DNA of 64,000 nt from RGIG2945 sp045540355 (GTDB lineage Bacteria; Bacillota; Clostridia; Oscillospirales; Acutalibacteraceae): positions 1 through 64,000 of the forward strand of contig JAZQHB010000031.1 of assembly GCA_045540355.1 (NCBI GenBank), written 5' to 3'. This document shows, one piece after another, positions 32,489 to 42,347 of the stretch (position 1 is the first letter of the stretch; every line of letters starts with the position of its first letter). The notes beneath the pieces are model-generated. The model saw only the letters and a list, made by a program, of their open reading frames with translations, did no database searches and was not told where the DNA came from. The translations under genes were made by a program, and so were the position numbers.

Positions 32489-34246
32489 TTAATATAAAGA
32501 ACCGTATGTTGAGCAAGCTCTGTAATCTGCACTTTCGGGGCATTTTGTACCAAATGCAGTCCATGAGTGCGGTCTGTAGATTTTATCTTCAGGAACATTG
32601 TGGAGTGATACGGGGATACGGAACATACTTGCAAGAGTGATGAGATCCTGACCGATGTGACCGTATGTCAATGCACCGTGGTTAGCACCCCAGTTAGCCA
32701 TTACTGAATATACATCCTTGAATGCACCCTCACCTGTGAGGTTGGGAACGAACCATGTTGTCGGCCATGTCGGGTCTGTACGCTGTTCGAGCTTGTTGTG
32801 GATTTCGTCGGGAAGTGTTACTGTGTAACCTTCTGCGATCTGGAGTGTCGGACCAACGCCGTCAATCATGTTAATTCTCATCATTGTGATGGGCATTTCA
32901 GCCAATGTCTTGAAGTGTGAGGAATATCCGCCGCCTCTGAAGTACTGAAGGTCGCCGGGGCACCAGTCAGTAGCCTTGAGCATTGCGTCGATGTCTTCTT
33001 CAGTAACATCCCACCACTTCTTAATAACTGCGTTGCCGTTTTCATCCTTGCAAGCTGCAGTAGCATCAAGACAGCAAGAACCTGAGTTGATGAGGTGAAT
33101 AAAGCCGTTTGCAGCCTTGCCTTCGAGATCTTTGCCTGTTACACGCTTAACAGCTTCGGGGCTCCAGTATGTACGAACATCTGCGAACATACTTGCTGTG
33201 CCTGTAAGAAGGTTGCCGAACAACATTGAAAGACCGTTGAGTCCGTCATTTTCTGTTGCGAAGATTGTGGGAGCCTTCTTGCCGTTCCAGTCAAATGATG
33301 AGTTGAGGATAGCTTCTGTAAAGTCAGCATTCGGGAAATAGTCTGTCCACATTCTCTGACCCTGGAAACCGCCGAGGATAGCGTTACGGCCGAGAGCTTC
33401 TTCGTGTCTGTCGATATCGTCAAGCTTCTTGTTACCGAGAAGGATATCCTTACAGATAAGTGTCATCTTAACACAGAATTCCCAGTCAGCTTCCTTCTGC
33501 TCTGCAGTTTTCTTATTGATGTTCTTGTCAAAGCCTTCGGGGCAGTTTGCCTTTGCCCATGCAAGAGCTTTTTCGTATTCGTCCTTGTCATAGATTTCAA
33601 GGTCTACGCGTCTTTTAACTTCGGACATATCAACCCATTCAGGTCTTAAACCGAAGTAGTTCTGCATCATGTTAGCTTCACAGTAAGAACCTGCGATACC
33701 CATTGATACTGAACCGATACCAACATAGGATTTACCCTTAATCTGACCGACTGCTACTGCACAACGAGCAAAACGAAGGATTTTTTCCTGAACATCAGCG
33801 GGGATAGAATTATCTTCAAGGTCCTGAACATCTCTGCCGTAGATAGAGAATGCGGGGAGACCTCTCTGTGCGTGAGCTGCCATAACTGCTGCAAGGTAAA
33901 CAGCACCGGGACGCTCTGTGCCGTTGAAGCCCCAGACTGCCTTTGTTGTGAGGGGATCAAGGTCCATTGTTTCACTGCCGTAGCACCAGCAGGGTGTTAC
34001 TGAAAGAGTAGCTGTAACATTCTGAGTTGAGAAGAACTCTGCACATTTTGCAGCTTCAGCACCGCCGCCGATAGTGCAGGGAGAAATTACACACTGTACG
34101 GGAGTTGAATCAGCATAGAAGCAGTTAGCTTCGATAAGCTCTTTAGCTGCCTTTGCCATTGCCATTGTCTTTTCTTCGAGACCTTCACGGATACCGCCCC
34201 AGCGGCCGTCGATGATAGGTCTGATACCAATTTTCGGATAAATCAT
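32489..34246 (-). CDS. fucI: L-fucose isomerase
   Basis: 585 aa, full length. Interconverts L-fucose and L-fuculose using Mn2+. Seen: IGIRPIIDGRWGGIREGLEE at the N-terminus, GGGAEAAKCAEFF, CWCYGSETMD, FSIYGRDVQDLED, ENDGLNGLSMLFGNLLTG (metal-binding Glu/Asp region), and C-terminal GALTYGHIGQDLITLASM, all typical of FucI. Last gene of fucU-kinase-fucI. ATG 34246 is favoured over a TTG nine bases upstream by AAAGGA spacing. Confidence 0.95.
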   Translation of the reverse strand: MIYPKIGIRPIIDGRWGGIREGLEEKTMAMAKAAKELIEANCFYADSTPVQCVISPCTIGGGAEAAKCAEFFSTQNVTATLSVTPCWCYGSETMDLDPLTTKAVWGFNGTERPGAVYLAAVMAAHAQRGLPAFSIYGRDVQDLEDNSIPADVQEKILRFARCAVAVGQIKGKSYVGIGSVSMGIAGSYCEANMMQNYFGLRPEWVDMSEVKRRVDLEIYDKDEYEKALAWAKANCPEGFDKNINKKTAEQKEADWEFCVKMTLICKDILLGNKKLDDIDRHEEALGRNAILGGFQGQRMWTDYFPNADFTEAILNSSFDWNGKKAPTIFATENDGLNGLSMLFGNLLTGTASMFADVRTYWSPEAVKRVTGKDLEGKAANGFIHLINSGSCCLDATAACKDENGNAVIKKWWDVTEEDIDAMLKATDWCPGDLQYFRGGGYSSHFKTLAEMPITMMRINMIDGVGPTLQIAEGYTVTLPDEIHNKLEQRTDPTWPTTWFVPNLTGEGAFKDVYSVMANWGANHGALTYGHIGQDLITLASMFRIPVSLHNVPEDKIYRPHSWTAFGTKCPESADYRACSTYGSLY

Positions 34247-34268
34247 TTTTACCAATCCTTTCTTTTCT

Positions 34269-35735
34269 TTATAAAATTATGTTTTTAAATTTATTCTCAT
34301 AAGCTGTCTGCCAGCTATGGGTATCTGTGGGAGTGTAATCAAGAACGGTTTCTGATCTTGCAATAATCTCTCTTGCTTCGCTCATGTCCTTGATGTCGCC
34401 CGATGCGATGAGCTGAACGATGATATTGCCGATAACCGTTGCTTCAATCGGACCGCCCTTGACGGGTGTATCGCAGGCATTTGCGGTCATCTGACACAAG
34501 AGTGTATCCTTTGTGCCGCCGCCGATTACATGGATTACGGGATAATCTTTCTTTGTGCAATTCTTAAGATTTTCGAATGTATATTTGTACTTCATCGCAA
34601 GACTTTCGTAGATGCAACGCATAATTTCACCGACAGTCTGAGGCACATACTGATTAGTTTTTCTGCAGAATTCCTGAACTCGTTTCGGAATATTTCCGAG
34701 AGGTGAAAATTCAGGAGCGTCGGGGTCGATGAAGCATTTGAAAGGCTCAGCCTCGAGTGCTAATTTCTCCAAATCAGCATAGGAATAATTCTGACCCTCT
34801 CTCTGCCACTGGCGTCTGCTCTCCTGGATAAGCCACAAGCCGATGATATTTTTAAGGAAGCTGACATTTCTGCCGTAACCGCCTTCGTTTGTCATGTTGA
34901 GGTTGTATGCGGTTTCATCGGTTAAGGGAGTATCAAGCTCCGTACCGAAAAGCGACCATGTGCCGCAGCTGATATAAACAAAATCCTTTTCCTGAGTGGG
35001 AACTGCCGCCATAGCACTCTGTGTATCGTGTTCACAAACTGCGATAACCTTTGCTTCGGGTAAATCGAGCTCTTCTCTGATTTCCTTTGACAGCTCTCCG
35101 ATAACATCGCCCGGGTTGACGATGGGTGAAAACAGACTTTCGGGGATATCGAATTTTTCAAATATCTCCTTTGAGAAATCGCCTGTTTCGATATCAAGCA
35201 GCTGTGATGTTGTTGCAATTGAATATTCAGTTACTTTTTCGCCTGTCAGCATATATGCAAACAAATCGGGCATAAAGAGAAGCTTATCCGCGTTATCAAG
35301 AATATGCGGTCGTTGCTTTCTTGATGCAAGAAGCTGGAATGCGGTATTGAATTCCATAAACTGAATACCGGTCATATTATATAATTTATCTTTGGGAATA
35401 AGCTTGAAGGCTTCTTCAAGAATACCGTCTGTGCGATGGTCACGATAGTGAATGGGATTTTCGATAAGATAACCCTCTTTATCAAGCAGACCGTAGTCAA
35501 CACCCCAGGTGTCAATACCGATACTGTCAAAACCGCCTGCCAATTTTGCTTTGACAAGACCCTGCTTTATCTCATAAAGCTGACGAAGTGTGTCCCAATA
35601 GAGAGTGCCGTTCATATAAACGGGGTCGTTTGAAAAACGGTGAACCTCTTCAAGAGTAAGCTTCTTTCCGTCAAACTTACCCAATATCGCACGACCCGAT
35701 GATGCACCGAAGTCAAAAGCTAAAACCTGTTTCAT
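34269..35735 (-). CDS. Rhamnulokinase-family sugar kinase, probable L-fuculokinase
   Basis: 488 aa. FGGY fold: AFDFGASSGRAILG (ATP site), IGIDTWGVDYGLLD, IHYRDHRTDG, YISCGTWSLFGTEL, and HVIGGGTKDTLLCQMTANACDTPVKGGPIEATVIGN (C-terminal ATP/sugar motif). By sequence it is nearest RhaB; by operon with fucI and fucU it most likely phosphorylates L-fuculose. No aldolase gene lies in the window. Overlaps fucU by four bases. Confidence 0.85.
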   Translation of the reverse strand: MKQVLAFDFGASSGRAILGKFDGKKLTLEEVHRFSNDPVYMNGTLYWDTLRQLYEIKQGLVKAKLAGGFDSIGIDTWGVDYGLLDKEGYLIENPIHYRDHRTDGILEEAFKLIPKDKLYNMTGIQFMEFNTAFQLLASRKQRPHILDNADKLLFMPDLFAYMLTGEKVTEYSIATTSQLLDIETGDFSKEIFEKFDIPESLFSPIVNPGDVIGELSKEIREELDLPEAKVIAVCEHDTQSAMAAVPTQEKDFVYISCGTWSLFGTELDTPLTDETAYNLNMTNEGGYGRNVSFLKNIIGLWLIQESRRQWQREGQNYSYADLEKLALEAEPFKCFIDPDAPEFSPLGNIPKRVQEFCRKTNQYVPQTVGEIMRCIYESLAMKYKYTFENLKNCTKKDYPVIHVIGGGTKDTLLCQMTANACDTPVKGGPIEATVIGNIIVQLIASGDIKDMSEAREIIARSETVLDYTPTDTHSWQTAYENKFKNIIL

Positions 35736-36154
35736 TTTACAACACCTTTTTTAAGAATAATATTTGCATAAACTGCAGTTTCACCTGTTGCAACTACTGC
35801 ATAAGCAGCCTTTGCTCTGTCATAGAACTCAAAGCGTTCAAGCTCTTTCATTTCTGTTTTTTCGCCGTATTTTGCAAGAACCTTTTTGTAGTCTGCCCAG
35901 ATTTCGGGAGTGGGGTCGCCGTTTGTTGTTGCCATAAGAGAAGCAGGCAAATCAACATAAGTATCAAGAGGCATCAATGCTAAAATCGCATCGAGTACAT
36001 CTGTTACTCCGTGGCCGTCAAGACGGACAAGTCTTTGAGCACAGGAAGCTGCGGGGAAATTTCCGTCACCGATAACGATTTCGTCGCCGTGACCCATTTC
36101 CATAAGAATTTTCAAAAGCTCTGGTGAGATAATTGGTGAAATTCCTTTAAGCAT
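35732..36154 (-). CDS. fucU: L-fucose mutarotase
   Basis: 140 aa, RbsD/FucU family. Speeds alpha/beta anomer exchange of L-fucose for the isomerase. Seen: MLKGISPIISPELLKILMEMGHGDEIVIGDGNFPA, with the catalytic His and Asp, and the C-terminal ATGETAVYANIILKKGVV. It starts 10 bases after the large membrane protein gene, so the fucose genes share a transcript with upstream genes or have an internal promoter. Confidence 0.93.
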   Translation of the reverse strand: MLKGISPIISPELLKILMEMGHGDEIVIGDGNFPAASCAQRLVRLDGHGVTDVLDAILALMPLDTYVDLPASLMATTNGDPTPEIWADYKKVLAKYGEKTEMKELERFEFYDRAKAAYAVVATGETAVYANIILKKGVVK

Positions 36155-36164
36155 ATCTTTTCTC

Positions 36165-38909
36165 CTATCTTTTTATTATGGGAATCAGAATCATCACAAG
36201 TGTCCATACCGCCATGAATGCCATAAGCTGAATCGGACCTAAAAGTGAAAGTGATGAGATAAATACAAATATGAGCGACAACAACAAGCCTAAGATTATT
36301 CCGACAAGCTGAATTGTCATCATGATATTTGATGTAAGTGTAAGATTGTTTGCAGAGGCAACCGAACGCAAGAAAGATTTTGATTTGCCGTCATGAATAA
36401 TACCCGCAAGAGCAGTTCTCTTGACAGTATTTCTGCGTTCTTTGAACATATTGCCCGCAACGGAATTGAGAATCTTGATTGAGTTGGTTGAAAGTCCGAA
36501 TTCCTCAGCAAGCATACTTTCTGTGATGTTCGCATCGTTTGTGCGGACAAGGATTGAAATTCCGCTTGAATCAAGAATGTGCAGGGGCTTTATAAGGCTC
36601 TTGTCTGCCTTGTAGCTGACAACGAACATTGCGGCAAGCTTGCCTTCAACCGCAAGATACAAAACCTTTCTGCCGTCATGAGTATATTTTTTCTCTGCAC
36701 TTTCGTGCGGTACATCAATATTGTGGTTTATGAGCATTTCTCTGTTGCCCAAAAATGCTCGTTGATTGTTAATCCACGCTGAAAGACCTAATTTATCTTC
36801 ATAGCTCAGGGACTGTACCTCGGGCAGAAGCTCCTCTTTGTCCATGATAACTCTTCTGAAGACCTTTGCAAGCGGTCCGTCAGCTTCTATCAGCATAGCG
36901 GCTGAATAGAGAATCACATCATCAAGTCGCATATTGTCAAAATTCTTCATGCCGTGGAAATTACATTCATTGCGGAGGAAGAGCGATGCACTGTCAATAA
37001 CAATTGAGTTTGCCTTACCGCATTCCAAAGCCGCCGAATAACCCGCAATCATAGAACCGTCTTTGTTTAATCTCTTGTTTGTAAGGTTTAAAGATACATT
37101 GAGTGCGAGGAATGAGCCAACCGGCAAGGATACACAAAGTGCACAACAAAATGCCGCAAAAAAGCTGACAACAGAAGCGGAAACTATGCCGGAAATAACA
37201 CCGATAACTGCCGATACAACTATCGCTACGGGAATAATCTTTTCAGAGTATTTATCGGAAATGTTTTTGTCAAACGATAACTCAATAAATTTCGAGGGAG
37301 TTTTTGTTCTTGCGGAATAACGGATATCAGGGTTGCCTAAAAGCAAGCCTCTGCCAAGGCTGTCCGCAAACTTTTTGTCTTCAAGTGTTTGTATTGTATA
37401 TGTTCTGCCCTTTAAGCTTACATTCATGAAATCGAAGTTTCTGATTATTGTTGAAAGCTTGAAATGGAATCCGATGCTGTCAAGCAATAACGCAAACACT
37501 ACCACTCCGGAGTATATTCCTATTGACGCCGCAGGTCTTGCAAAGAGTGCAAAAACTGACTCAAGCACCGTAAGTATTCCCGCAAGGGATAAAATAAGCT
37601 GAGAATTAAGCCTTTTTTGCTTTATCGCATTCAGGCTTGATGTAAGACAATCCATGCGGAAGAAAAACGCCGCACCCAAAAGAAGTATATTGAAAATCAA
37701 CGCGAATATTCCGAACACTCCGCTGAAGCCCGACTGTGAATTTGCAGGGATAACCGTCACAAGCAAAAGCAGCACGGTTAAAACTGCAAGGATTATCATA
37801 TCCCTTTTATTCTTAGAAAATCGCTCGGTTAAATCCTTTAATACCTGAGCCTTGCCCTCGCTCGTAAGGTACGGGTCATTTGTATCAGGTGTCGGAAGCT
37901 CAACCTCTTCTTTTTCTATTCGGAAAAATTCCTTGAGCTTCTTTGAAAAGGTTTTGACCTCTTCGGGCTCTTTTTCAACAGGAATTTCTTTTTTCGGTTC
38001 GGAAGATATCCTGTCCGCTTCCTTGTAGACAACAGGCTCAAGATTCATCTCTAAATCATCTTCGGAAATGCCTTCGCCTTCTTGAGTTTCATCGTCCGAA
38101 TAGATTGTAAATTTACTGATTTTTTCTGCTTTTCTGCGTTTTAATTCGCTTTCGACCTTTGCTTCGGAGATTCTCATGGGCTCGTTGCTTGTGTCACCCT
38201 CAAAGCCCACAATTTTTATCTGTCCGTCGATACTGTCTTCGTCTTCTTTTTCTTCGTCGACTACAATTTTGTGATACTCTCTTGTATCTGATACAAGCTG
38301 ATGTGCAGGAATAAGTGTCGGCATCGGGTCAAGTCCGTCTTCATAAGCGTTTTCATCATCATCGTTGGTGAGAATAACCAGACCCGGTTTTTCGTACATC
38401 ATGTCGTCATGCTTTTCGTCTGTTTCTTCTGTTTTGATAACAGGAGCATTTTTACCGAACGACAATATGCCCGTATCCGTCATGTTTTCAAAATTGATAT
38501 GCGGAGTTTCGATTACTCTTGTCTTTTCATTGTCAATCGGAACATCATCGGAAGAAATATCCTCATACTCATCTTCTTCTGAAGCTTCAACGATTTTTAT
38601 ATCCTCATCTTCTGTTTTTTCAGGTGCCTCTTCAAGAACTTCTTCAAAGCTCTCCTGTGCTTCCTCAACAGTTTCTTCGGGAGCTTCGGGCATAAAAGGA
38701 GCAGGCTCGGGAACGAAAACAACTTCCTCCTCGGGCGTATTTCTGTAAATATCAATATCTTTTAAAAGGCTGTCAATGTCGTCCATCGACCAATCGCTGT
38801 CGGACAAAAGCTCACCCTTGTCCGTTCCGCGATAAACCTGATTACCTGCTTTTTGGTAGAATTTCGCTTCTTCTAAAATATCGTCAATAGAATAATTCTT
38901 ATCACTCAA
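36165..38909 (-). CDS. P-type ATPase-like membrane protein without catalytic motifs
   Basis: 914 aa. A long acidic, disordered cytoplasmic N-terminus (about 1-345), then paired TM helices and an actuator-like segment, a TM pair with the P-type pattern CVSLPVGSFLALNVSLNLT (CPC/SPC helix of metal pumps), and a soluble domain. The phosphorylation loop DKTGTLT is DSASLFL (Asp kept, rest lost), TGD is TND, and the hinge GDGxND is not seen, while DGRKVLYLAVEGKLAAMF and the final TM pair follow P1B ATPases. It should not pump; perhaps a scaffold or sensor. TTG 38909 is taken as start (GGTGGG upstream). Confidence 0.7.
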   Translation of the reverse strand: MSDKNYSIDDILEEAKFYQKAGNQVYRGTDKGELLSDSDWSMDDIDSLLKDIDIYRNTPEEEVVFVPEPAPFMPEAPEETVEEAQESFEEVLEEAPEKTEDEDIKIVEASEEDEYEDISSDDVPIDNEKTRVIETPHINFENMTDTGILSFGKNAPVIKTEETDEKHDDMMYEKPGLVILTNDDDENAYEDGLDPMPTLIPAHQLVSDTREYHKIVVDEEKEDEDSIDGQIKIVGFEGDTSNEPMRISEAKVESELKRRKAEKISKFTIYSDDETQEGEGISEDDLEMNLEPVVYKEADRISSEPKKEIPVEKEPEEVKTFSKKLKEFFRIEKEEVELPTPDTNDPYLTSEGKAQVLKDLTERFSKNKRDMIILAVLTVLLLLVTVIPANSQSGFSGVFGIFALIFNILLLGAAFFFRMDCLTSSLNAIKQKRLNSQLILSLAGILTVLESVFALFARPAASIGIYSGVVVFALLLDSIGFHFKLSTIIRNFDFMNVSLKGRTYTIQTLEDKKFADSLGRGLLLGNPDIRYSARTKTPSKFIELSFDKNISDKYSEKIIPVAIVVSAVIGVISGIVSASVVSFFAAFCCALCVSLPVGSFLALNVSLNLTNKRLNKDGSMIAGYSAALECGKANSIVIDSASLFLRNECNFHGMKNFDNMRLDDVILYSAAMLIEADGPLAKVFRRVIMDKEELLPEVQSLSYEDKLGLSAWINNQRAFLGNREMLINHNIDVPHESAEKKYTHDGRKVLYLAVEGKLAAMFVVSYKADKSLIKPLHILDSSGISILVRTNDANITESMLAEEFGLSTNSIKILNSVAGNMFKERRNTVKRTALAGIIHDGKSKSFLRSVASANNLTLTSNIMMTIQLVGIILGLLLSLIFVFISSLSLLGPIQLMAFMAVWTLVMILIPIIKR

Positions 38910-38930
38910 GCGAACACACCCACCTTTCAA

Positions 38931-39674
38931 TTATTTTAATCGTTGCCTTAAAATCTCATACATCACAACGCCTGCCGCAACGGAAGCGTTGAGAGAATTG
39001 ATATTGCCGTTCATCGGCAAAGACACGATAACATCACATTTTTCTTTAACCAGACGACCGAGACCGTTACCCTCGGAGCCGATTACTAACGCTACCGCAC
39101 CGCTGAAATCAGTCTGTGTCCAGGATTGCCCGTCCATATCAAGACCGTAAACCCAGAAGCCTTTTTCCTTAAGACTTTCAATGAGCGACGGAAGATTTGC
39201 AACCCTTGCAACAGGCATATATTCAAGTGCACCTGCCGAAGATTTTGCAACACCGAAGCTCAAAGATGCACTTCTTCTTTTCGGGATAATAATTCCGTGG
39301 GCACCAACCGCCTCTGCAGTACGGATAATCGCACCGAGGTTGTGCGGGTCTTCAATCTCGTCACAGATTATTACAAAAGGTGCTTCACCTTTTTCTTCGG
39401 CATTCTTGAGAATATCCTCAACGGTTGAATACTCGTGTGCCGAAACAAATGCAGCAACACCCTGATGATTACTGTGACCGCAAAGATAGTCGAGCTTTTT
39501 CTGGTCAACATCTTTTACGACTATTCCTTTTTCCTTACATTGAGCAACCAGCTTCAAAACCGAGCCGCCCGTACCACGGACCACCATAAGAGTGTCAATC
39601 GGTCTGCCGCTTTTGAGTGCTTCGGCACAGGCATTACGACCTATAATAAGTTCATTTGTGTTTTTGTTATCCAT
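38931..39674 (-). CDS. rlmB: 23S rRNA 2'-O-methyltransferase, TrmH/RlmB family
   Basis: 247 aa. SPOUT methyltransferase with N-terminal L30e-like RNA-binding part (IIGRNACAEALKSG) and the catalytic knot: CDEIEDPHNLGAIIRTAEAVGAHGIIIPKRR, VIGSEGNGLGRLVKEKCD and SLPMNGNINSLNASVAAGVVMYEILRQR. RlmB methylates G2251 (E. coli numbering) of 23S rRNA. Start uncertain: an in-frame ATG lies 15 bases upstream; both have weak ribosome sites. The next gene begins 21 bases on, so they form one operon. Confidence 0.9.
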   Translation of the reverse strand: MDNKNTNELIIGRNACAEALKSGRPIDTLMVVRGTGGSVLKLVAQCKEKGIVVKDVDQKKLDYLCGHSNHQGVAAFVSAHEYSTVEDILKNAEEKGEAPFVIICDEIEDPHNLGAIIRTAEAVGAHGIIIPKRRSASLSFGVAKSSAGALEYMPVARVANLPSLIESLKEKGFWVYGLDMDGQSWTQTDFSGAVALVIGSEGNGLGRLVKEKCDVIVSLPMNGNINSLNASVAAGVVMYEILRQRLK

Positions 39675-39875
39675 TTTTAAATCTCTCATTTGTTTATAGA
39701 TATAAATACTTATTATGATTATATCACATTCAACTCAAATTGCATAGAAAAAATGAAAAAAATATATAAATTTTTTTGTTTTCTTCCAAATATTTTCATT
39801 CCTGACCCCGATTATCAAAAAAACTCATTATACAACAACCGATAATGACAGAATTTTTGAGGGAAACAAAATAAA

Positions 39876-39992
39876 ATAAGTACTAAGTACTAAACGCTAA
39901 GTACTAAACGATGGGCGGACTTTGCCCGCACCCATTATAATTGCGTCGCAGACCCTTCGTTTAGCGTTTAGTATTTAGTACTTAGTACTTAA
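39876..39992. repeat. Mosaic repeat copy F, MITE-like with 34-base inverted arms
   Basis: Left arm built of AAGTACT/AAACGCT units (39876-39910), a core with hairpin GGGCGGACTTTGCCCGC, ACCCATTATAATT and GCGTCGCAGACCC, and a right arm (39957-39990) that is nearly the reverse complement of the left. The rest of the 337-base gap between rlmB and spoIIE is AT-rich, and I see no gene there. Confidence 0.75.
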
Positions 39993-40011
39993 AAGCATAA
40001 GGAGAATAAAA

Positions 40012-42321
40012 ATGTCCGGAAAAATAAAACTCAAAAACTTTTCTTTTTCATCCTTACCTTCAGCCGTCAAGGGTATAATATATCAGCTGCTCTGCTTCGG
40101 CGGGGGATTTCTGACGGCATATTTCGGAAGCTTTTCGGGAATTTCTCCGTTTCCGATTGCCTTTGCCTGTGCGGTGACGGAAACATACTCCATTGCGGTA
40201 TCGTGCGGTGCGGCAGTCGGCTACATATTATCGTCGTACATAGTTTCTTCACTCCGCTATGTAGCGATACTTGCGGCTGTTGTGATAATCAAGAGAACAA
40301 TTTTCTCTATTGATATCATCACCAATTCAAGACTTACCTCACCCATCATCGCATTTTTATGCACAATCGCAACGGGTATTGTTATTCTCTCCGCACAGGA
40401 TTTTTCCGTCGACGGACTTTTGATATATTCGGGCGAGGCAATCTTTGCCGCAGGTACAACATTTTTCCTCGAAACCGCTTTCAGAATAAAACGCTTACCA
40501 CAAGGTATTTCCGCTTTGACGACAACGGAAATGTTTTCCCTTGTCATCTCAATTTGCATTTTATTCTTAAGCCTTACATCAATCACCGTCAGAGGTATTT
40601 CTTTTATACGGATTATATCCGTTTTTATAATCCTGATGGCGGCAAGATACAGCAAGGAAAGCGGCGGCAGTATTGTCGGAATTTGTTTGGGTACTGCAAT
40701 GTCTGCAAGCGTCGGCAACGGTCTTGTAGCGGCATCCTGGGGCTTGGGCGGTCTGCTTGCAGGCATTTTTGCACCCATGGGAAAAGTCTGTCAGGCGATA
40801 ATATTTGCCTGCGTGCAGACGGTGTTTTCCGTTTTACAGGGCGACAAAGATGCTTACCTCATACTTTTTGAGGTTCTGCCGTCCGTAATTTTATTCGCTT
40901 TTATAAAAGCCTCTTTTCTCGACCGCTTCAGAAAATATTTTACCCTTTTTGAAGCACTCCCCATTGCAGGTGATTTGAGAGATACCCTAACAGGCAGACT
41001 TAAATCCGTCGCTTCTGCAATTGACGATGTTTCCGACAGTGTGAACAGAGTATCAAAAAGTATTGAAAAAATAACTGCACCTGACATGACACCGGTGGTC
41101 GACGGCGTCCGTGACGATGTCTGCTCAAGATGCACTCTGCGGACTGTCTGCTGGGACAATAATTTCGAAGAAACTGCCGAGGAATTTGCAAACATCTGCG
41201 ATATTCTCAAAACAGAAGAAAGTCCCGATGCAACCTATCTCCCCAAGAGCTTCAAGAGTAAATGCAATTACTCCGAGGAGCTGATGGACAGCTTTACGAA
41301 GAATTATTTTGCTTATGCAATGAAGGCTGAAAATGCACAGAAAAATGAAGAAATCCGTGATGTTGTCGCAAGTCAGTTTGAAAGCGTTTCCGACATACTC
41401 AATGACATGGTAACAGGGCTGAAACAAAGCGGCAATTTCAACAATGACTGTGCAACCAGAATCGCTGATGTATATAAAAAATCAGGAATAAAGGTCTTCG
41501 GTGTGAGTTGCATTGAAGACGAAAACGGCATGATGCGGATTGAAACCCACACCGAGCCGATAAACAAAAGAATTGACCTGAATCTCCTTTCGCACAGTGT
41601 CGAAAGTATATGCAAAACAAGGTTTGAGCTGCCGAACATCAGCTACTACGACAACGAAACCGTGATGTCATTTATCCCGAAAAATAATTTCACAACACAG
41701 ATAGGACTTTATCAATTATCGGGCAACTCCTCAAAAATCTGCGGTGACTGTGCAGAAACCTGTATCACCCCCGACGGCAGAAAGCTGATGATTTTAAGCG
41801 ACGGAATGGGTACGGGCGGCAGAGCAGCAGTTGATGCAACTATGGCAGCGAAGCTTTTCGGCAGACTTGCAGCTTCGGGCATTTCATTTGAAAGTGCTTT
41901 GAAAATAATAAACTCCGCCTTACTTATAAAATCGGCAGAGGAATCGTTTGCAACCTTAGATGTAGCATCGGTTGACCTTTATACGGGTAACGCAAAATTT
42001 TATAAAGCGGGTGCGGCTGTAACATTCGTCAAAAAACGAGGCAGAATACTCGCAATTGAGCCTGCATCAATGCCCGTCGGGATACTCACCCGGACACAAT
42101 TTGCCTACGATGAATTATGTGTCGAAGCAGGTGATATGATTGTTATGTTATCCGACGGTGCAGTAAACGGGTCAGTCAAGTGGATTTACGATTTGATTGA
42201 AAACCATAAAGGCAAAGCCTACGCTCTGGCAAAAGAAATCGGCGATACCGCAAAGCACCGCCGCCGCGACAACCATAACGATGACATAACCGTAATGGTT
42301 ATGATTATTGAAGGAAAATAA
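40012..42321 (+). CDS. spoIIE: Stage II sporulation protein E
   Basis: 769 aa. N-terminal membrane region with about ten helices (about 20-310), a linker with a Cys cluster (CSRCTLRTVCWD, about 368-380), and a C-terminal PP2C phosphatase domain: LSDGMGTGGRAAVDATMAAKL, GDMIVMLSDGAVNG and DDITVMVM supply metal-binding Asp. SpoIIE dephosphorylates SpoIIAA at the asymmetric septum and so activates SigF in the forespore. Monocistronic; no clear Spo0A box found in the repeat-filled upstream region. Confidence 0.93.
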   Translation: MSGKIKLKNFSFSSLPSAVKGIIYQLLCFGGGFLTAYFGSFSGISPFPIAFACAVTETYSIAVSCGAAVGYILSSYIVSSLRYVAILAAVVIIKRTIFSIDIITNSRLTSPIIAFLCTIATGIVILSAQDFSVDGLLIYSGEAIFAAGTTFFLETAFRIKRLPQGISALTTTEMFSLVISICILFLSLTSITVRGISFIRIISVFIILMAARYSKESGGSIVGICLGTAMSASVGNGLVAASWGLGGLLAGIFAPMGKVCQAIIFACVQTVFSVLQGDKDAYLILFEVLPSVILFAFIKASFLDRFRKYFTLFEALPIAGDLRDTLTGRLKSVASAIDDVSDSVNRVSKSIEKITAPDMTPVVDGVRDDVCSRCTLRTVCWDNNFEETAEEFANICDILKTEESPDATYLPKSFKSKCNYSEELMDSFTKNYFAYAMKAENAQKNEEIRDVVASQFESVSDILNDMVTGLKQSGNFNNDCATRIADVYKKSGIKVFGVSCIEDENGMMRIETHTEPINKRIDLNLLSHSVESICKTRFELPNISYYDNETVMSFIPKNNFTTQIGLYQLSGNSSKICGDCAETCITPDGRKLMILSDGMGTGGRAAVDATMAAKLFGRLAASGISFESALKIINSALLIKSAEESFATLDVASVDLYTGNAKFYKAGAAVTFVKKRGRILAIEPASMPVGILTRTQFAYDELCVEAGDMIVMLSDGAVNGSVKWIYDLIENHKGKAYALAKEIGDTAKHRRRDNHNDDITVMVMIIEGK

Positions 42322-42322
42322 A

Positions 42323-42347
42323 AGAACCGCCGAGGCGGTTCTTTTTA
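42323..42347 (+). terminator. Terminator after spoIIE
   Basis: Stem AAAGAACCGCC/GGCGGTTCTTT with GA loop and T run; the same hairpin occurs at 44759-44783. Confidence 0.82.
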
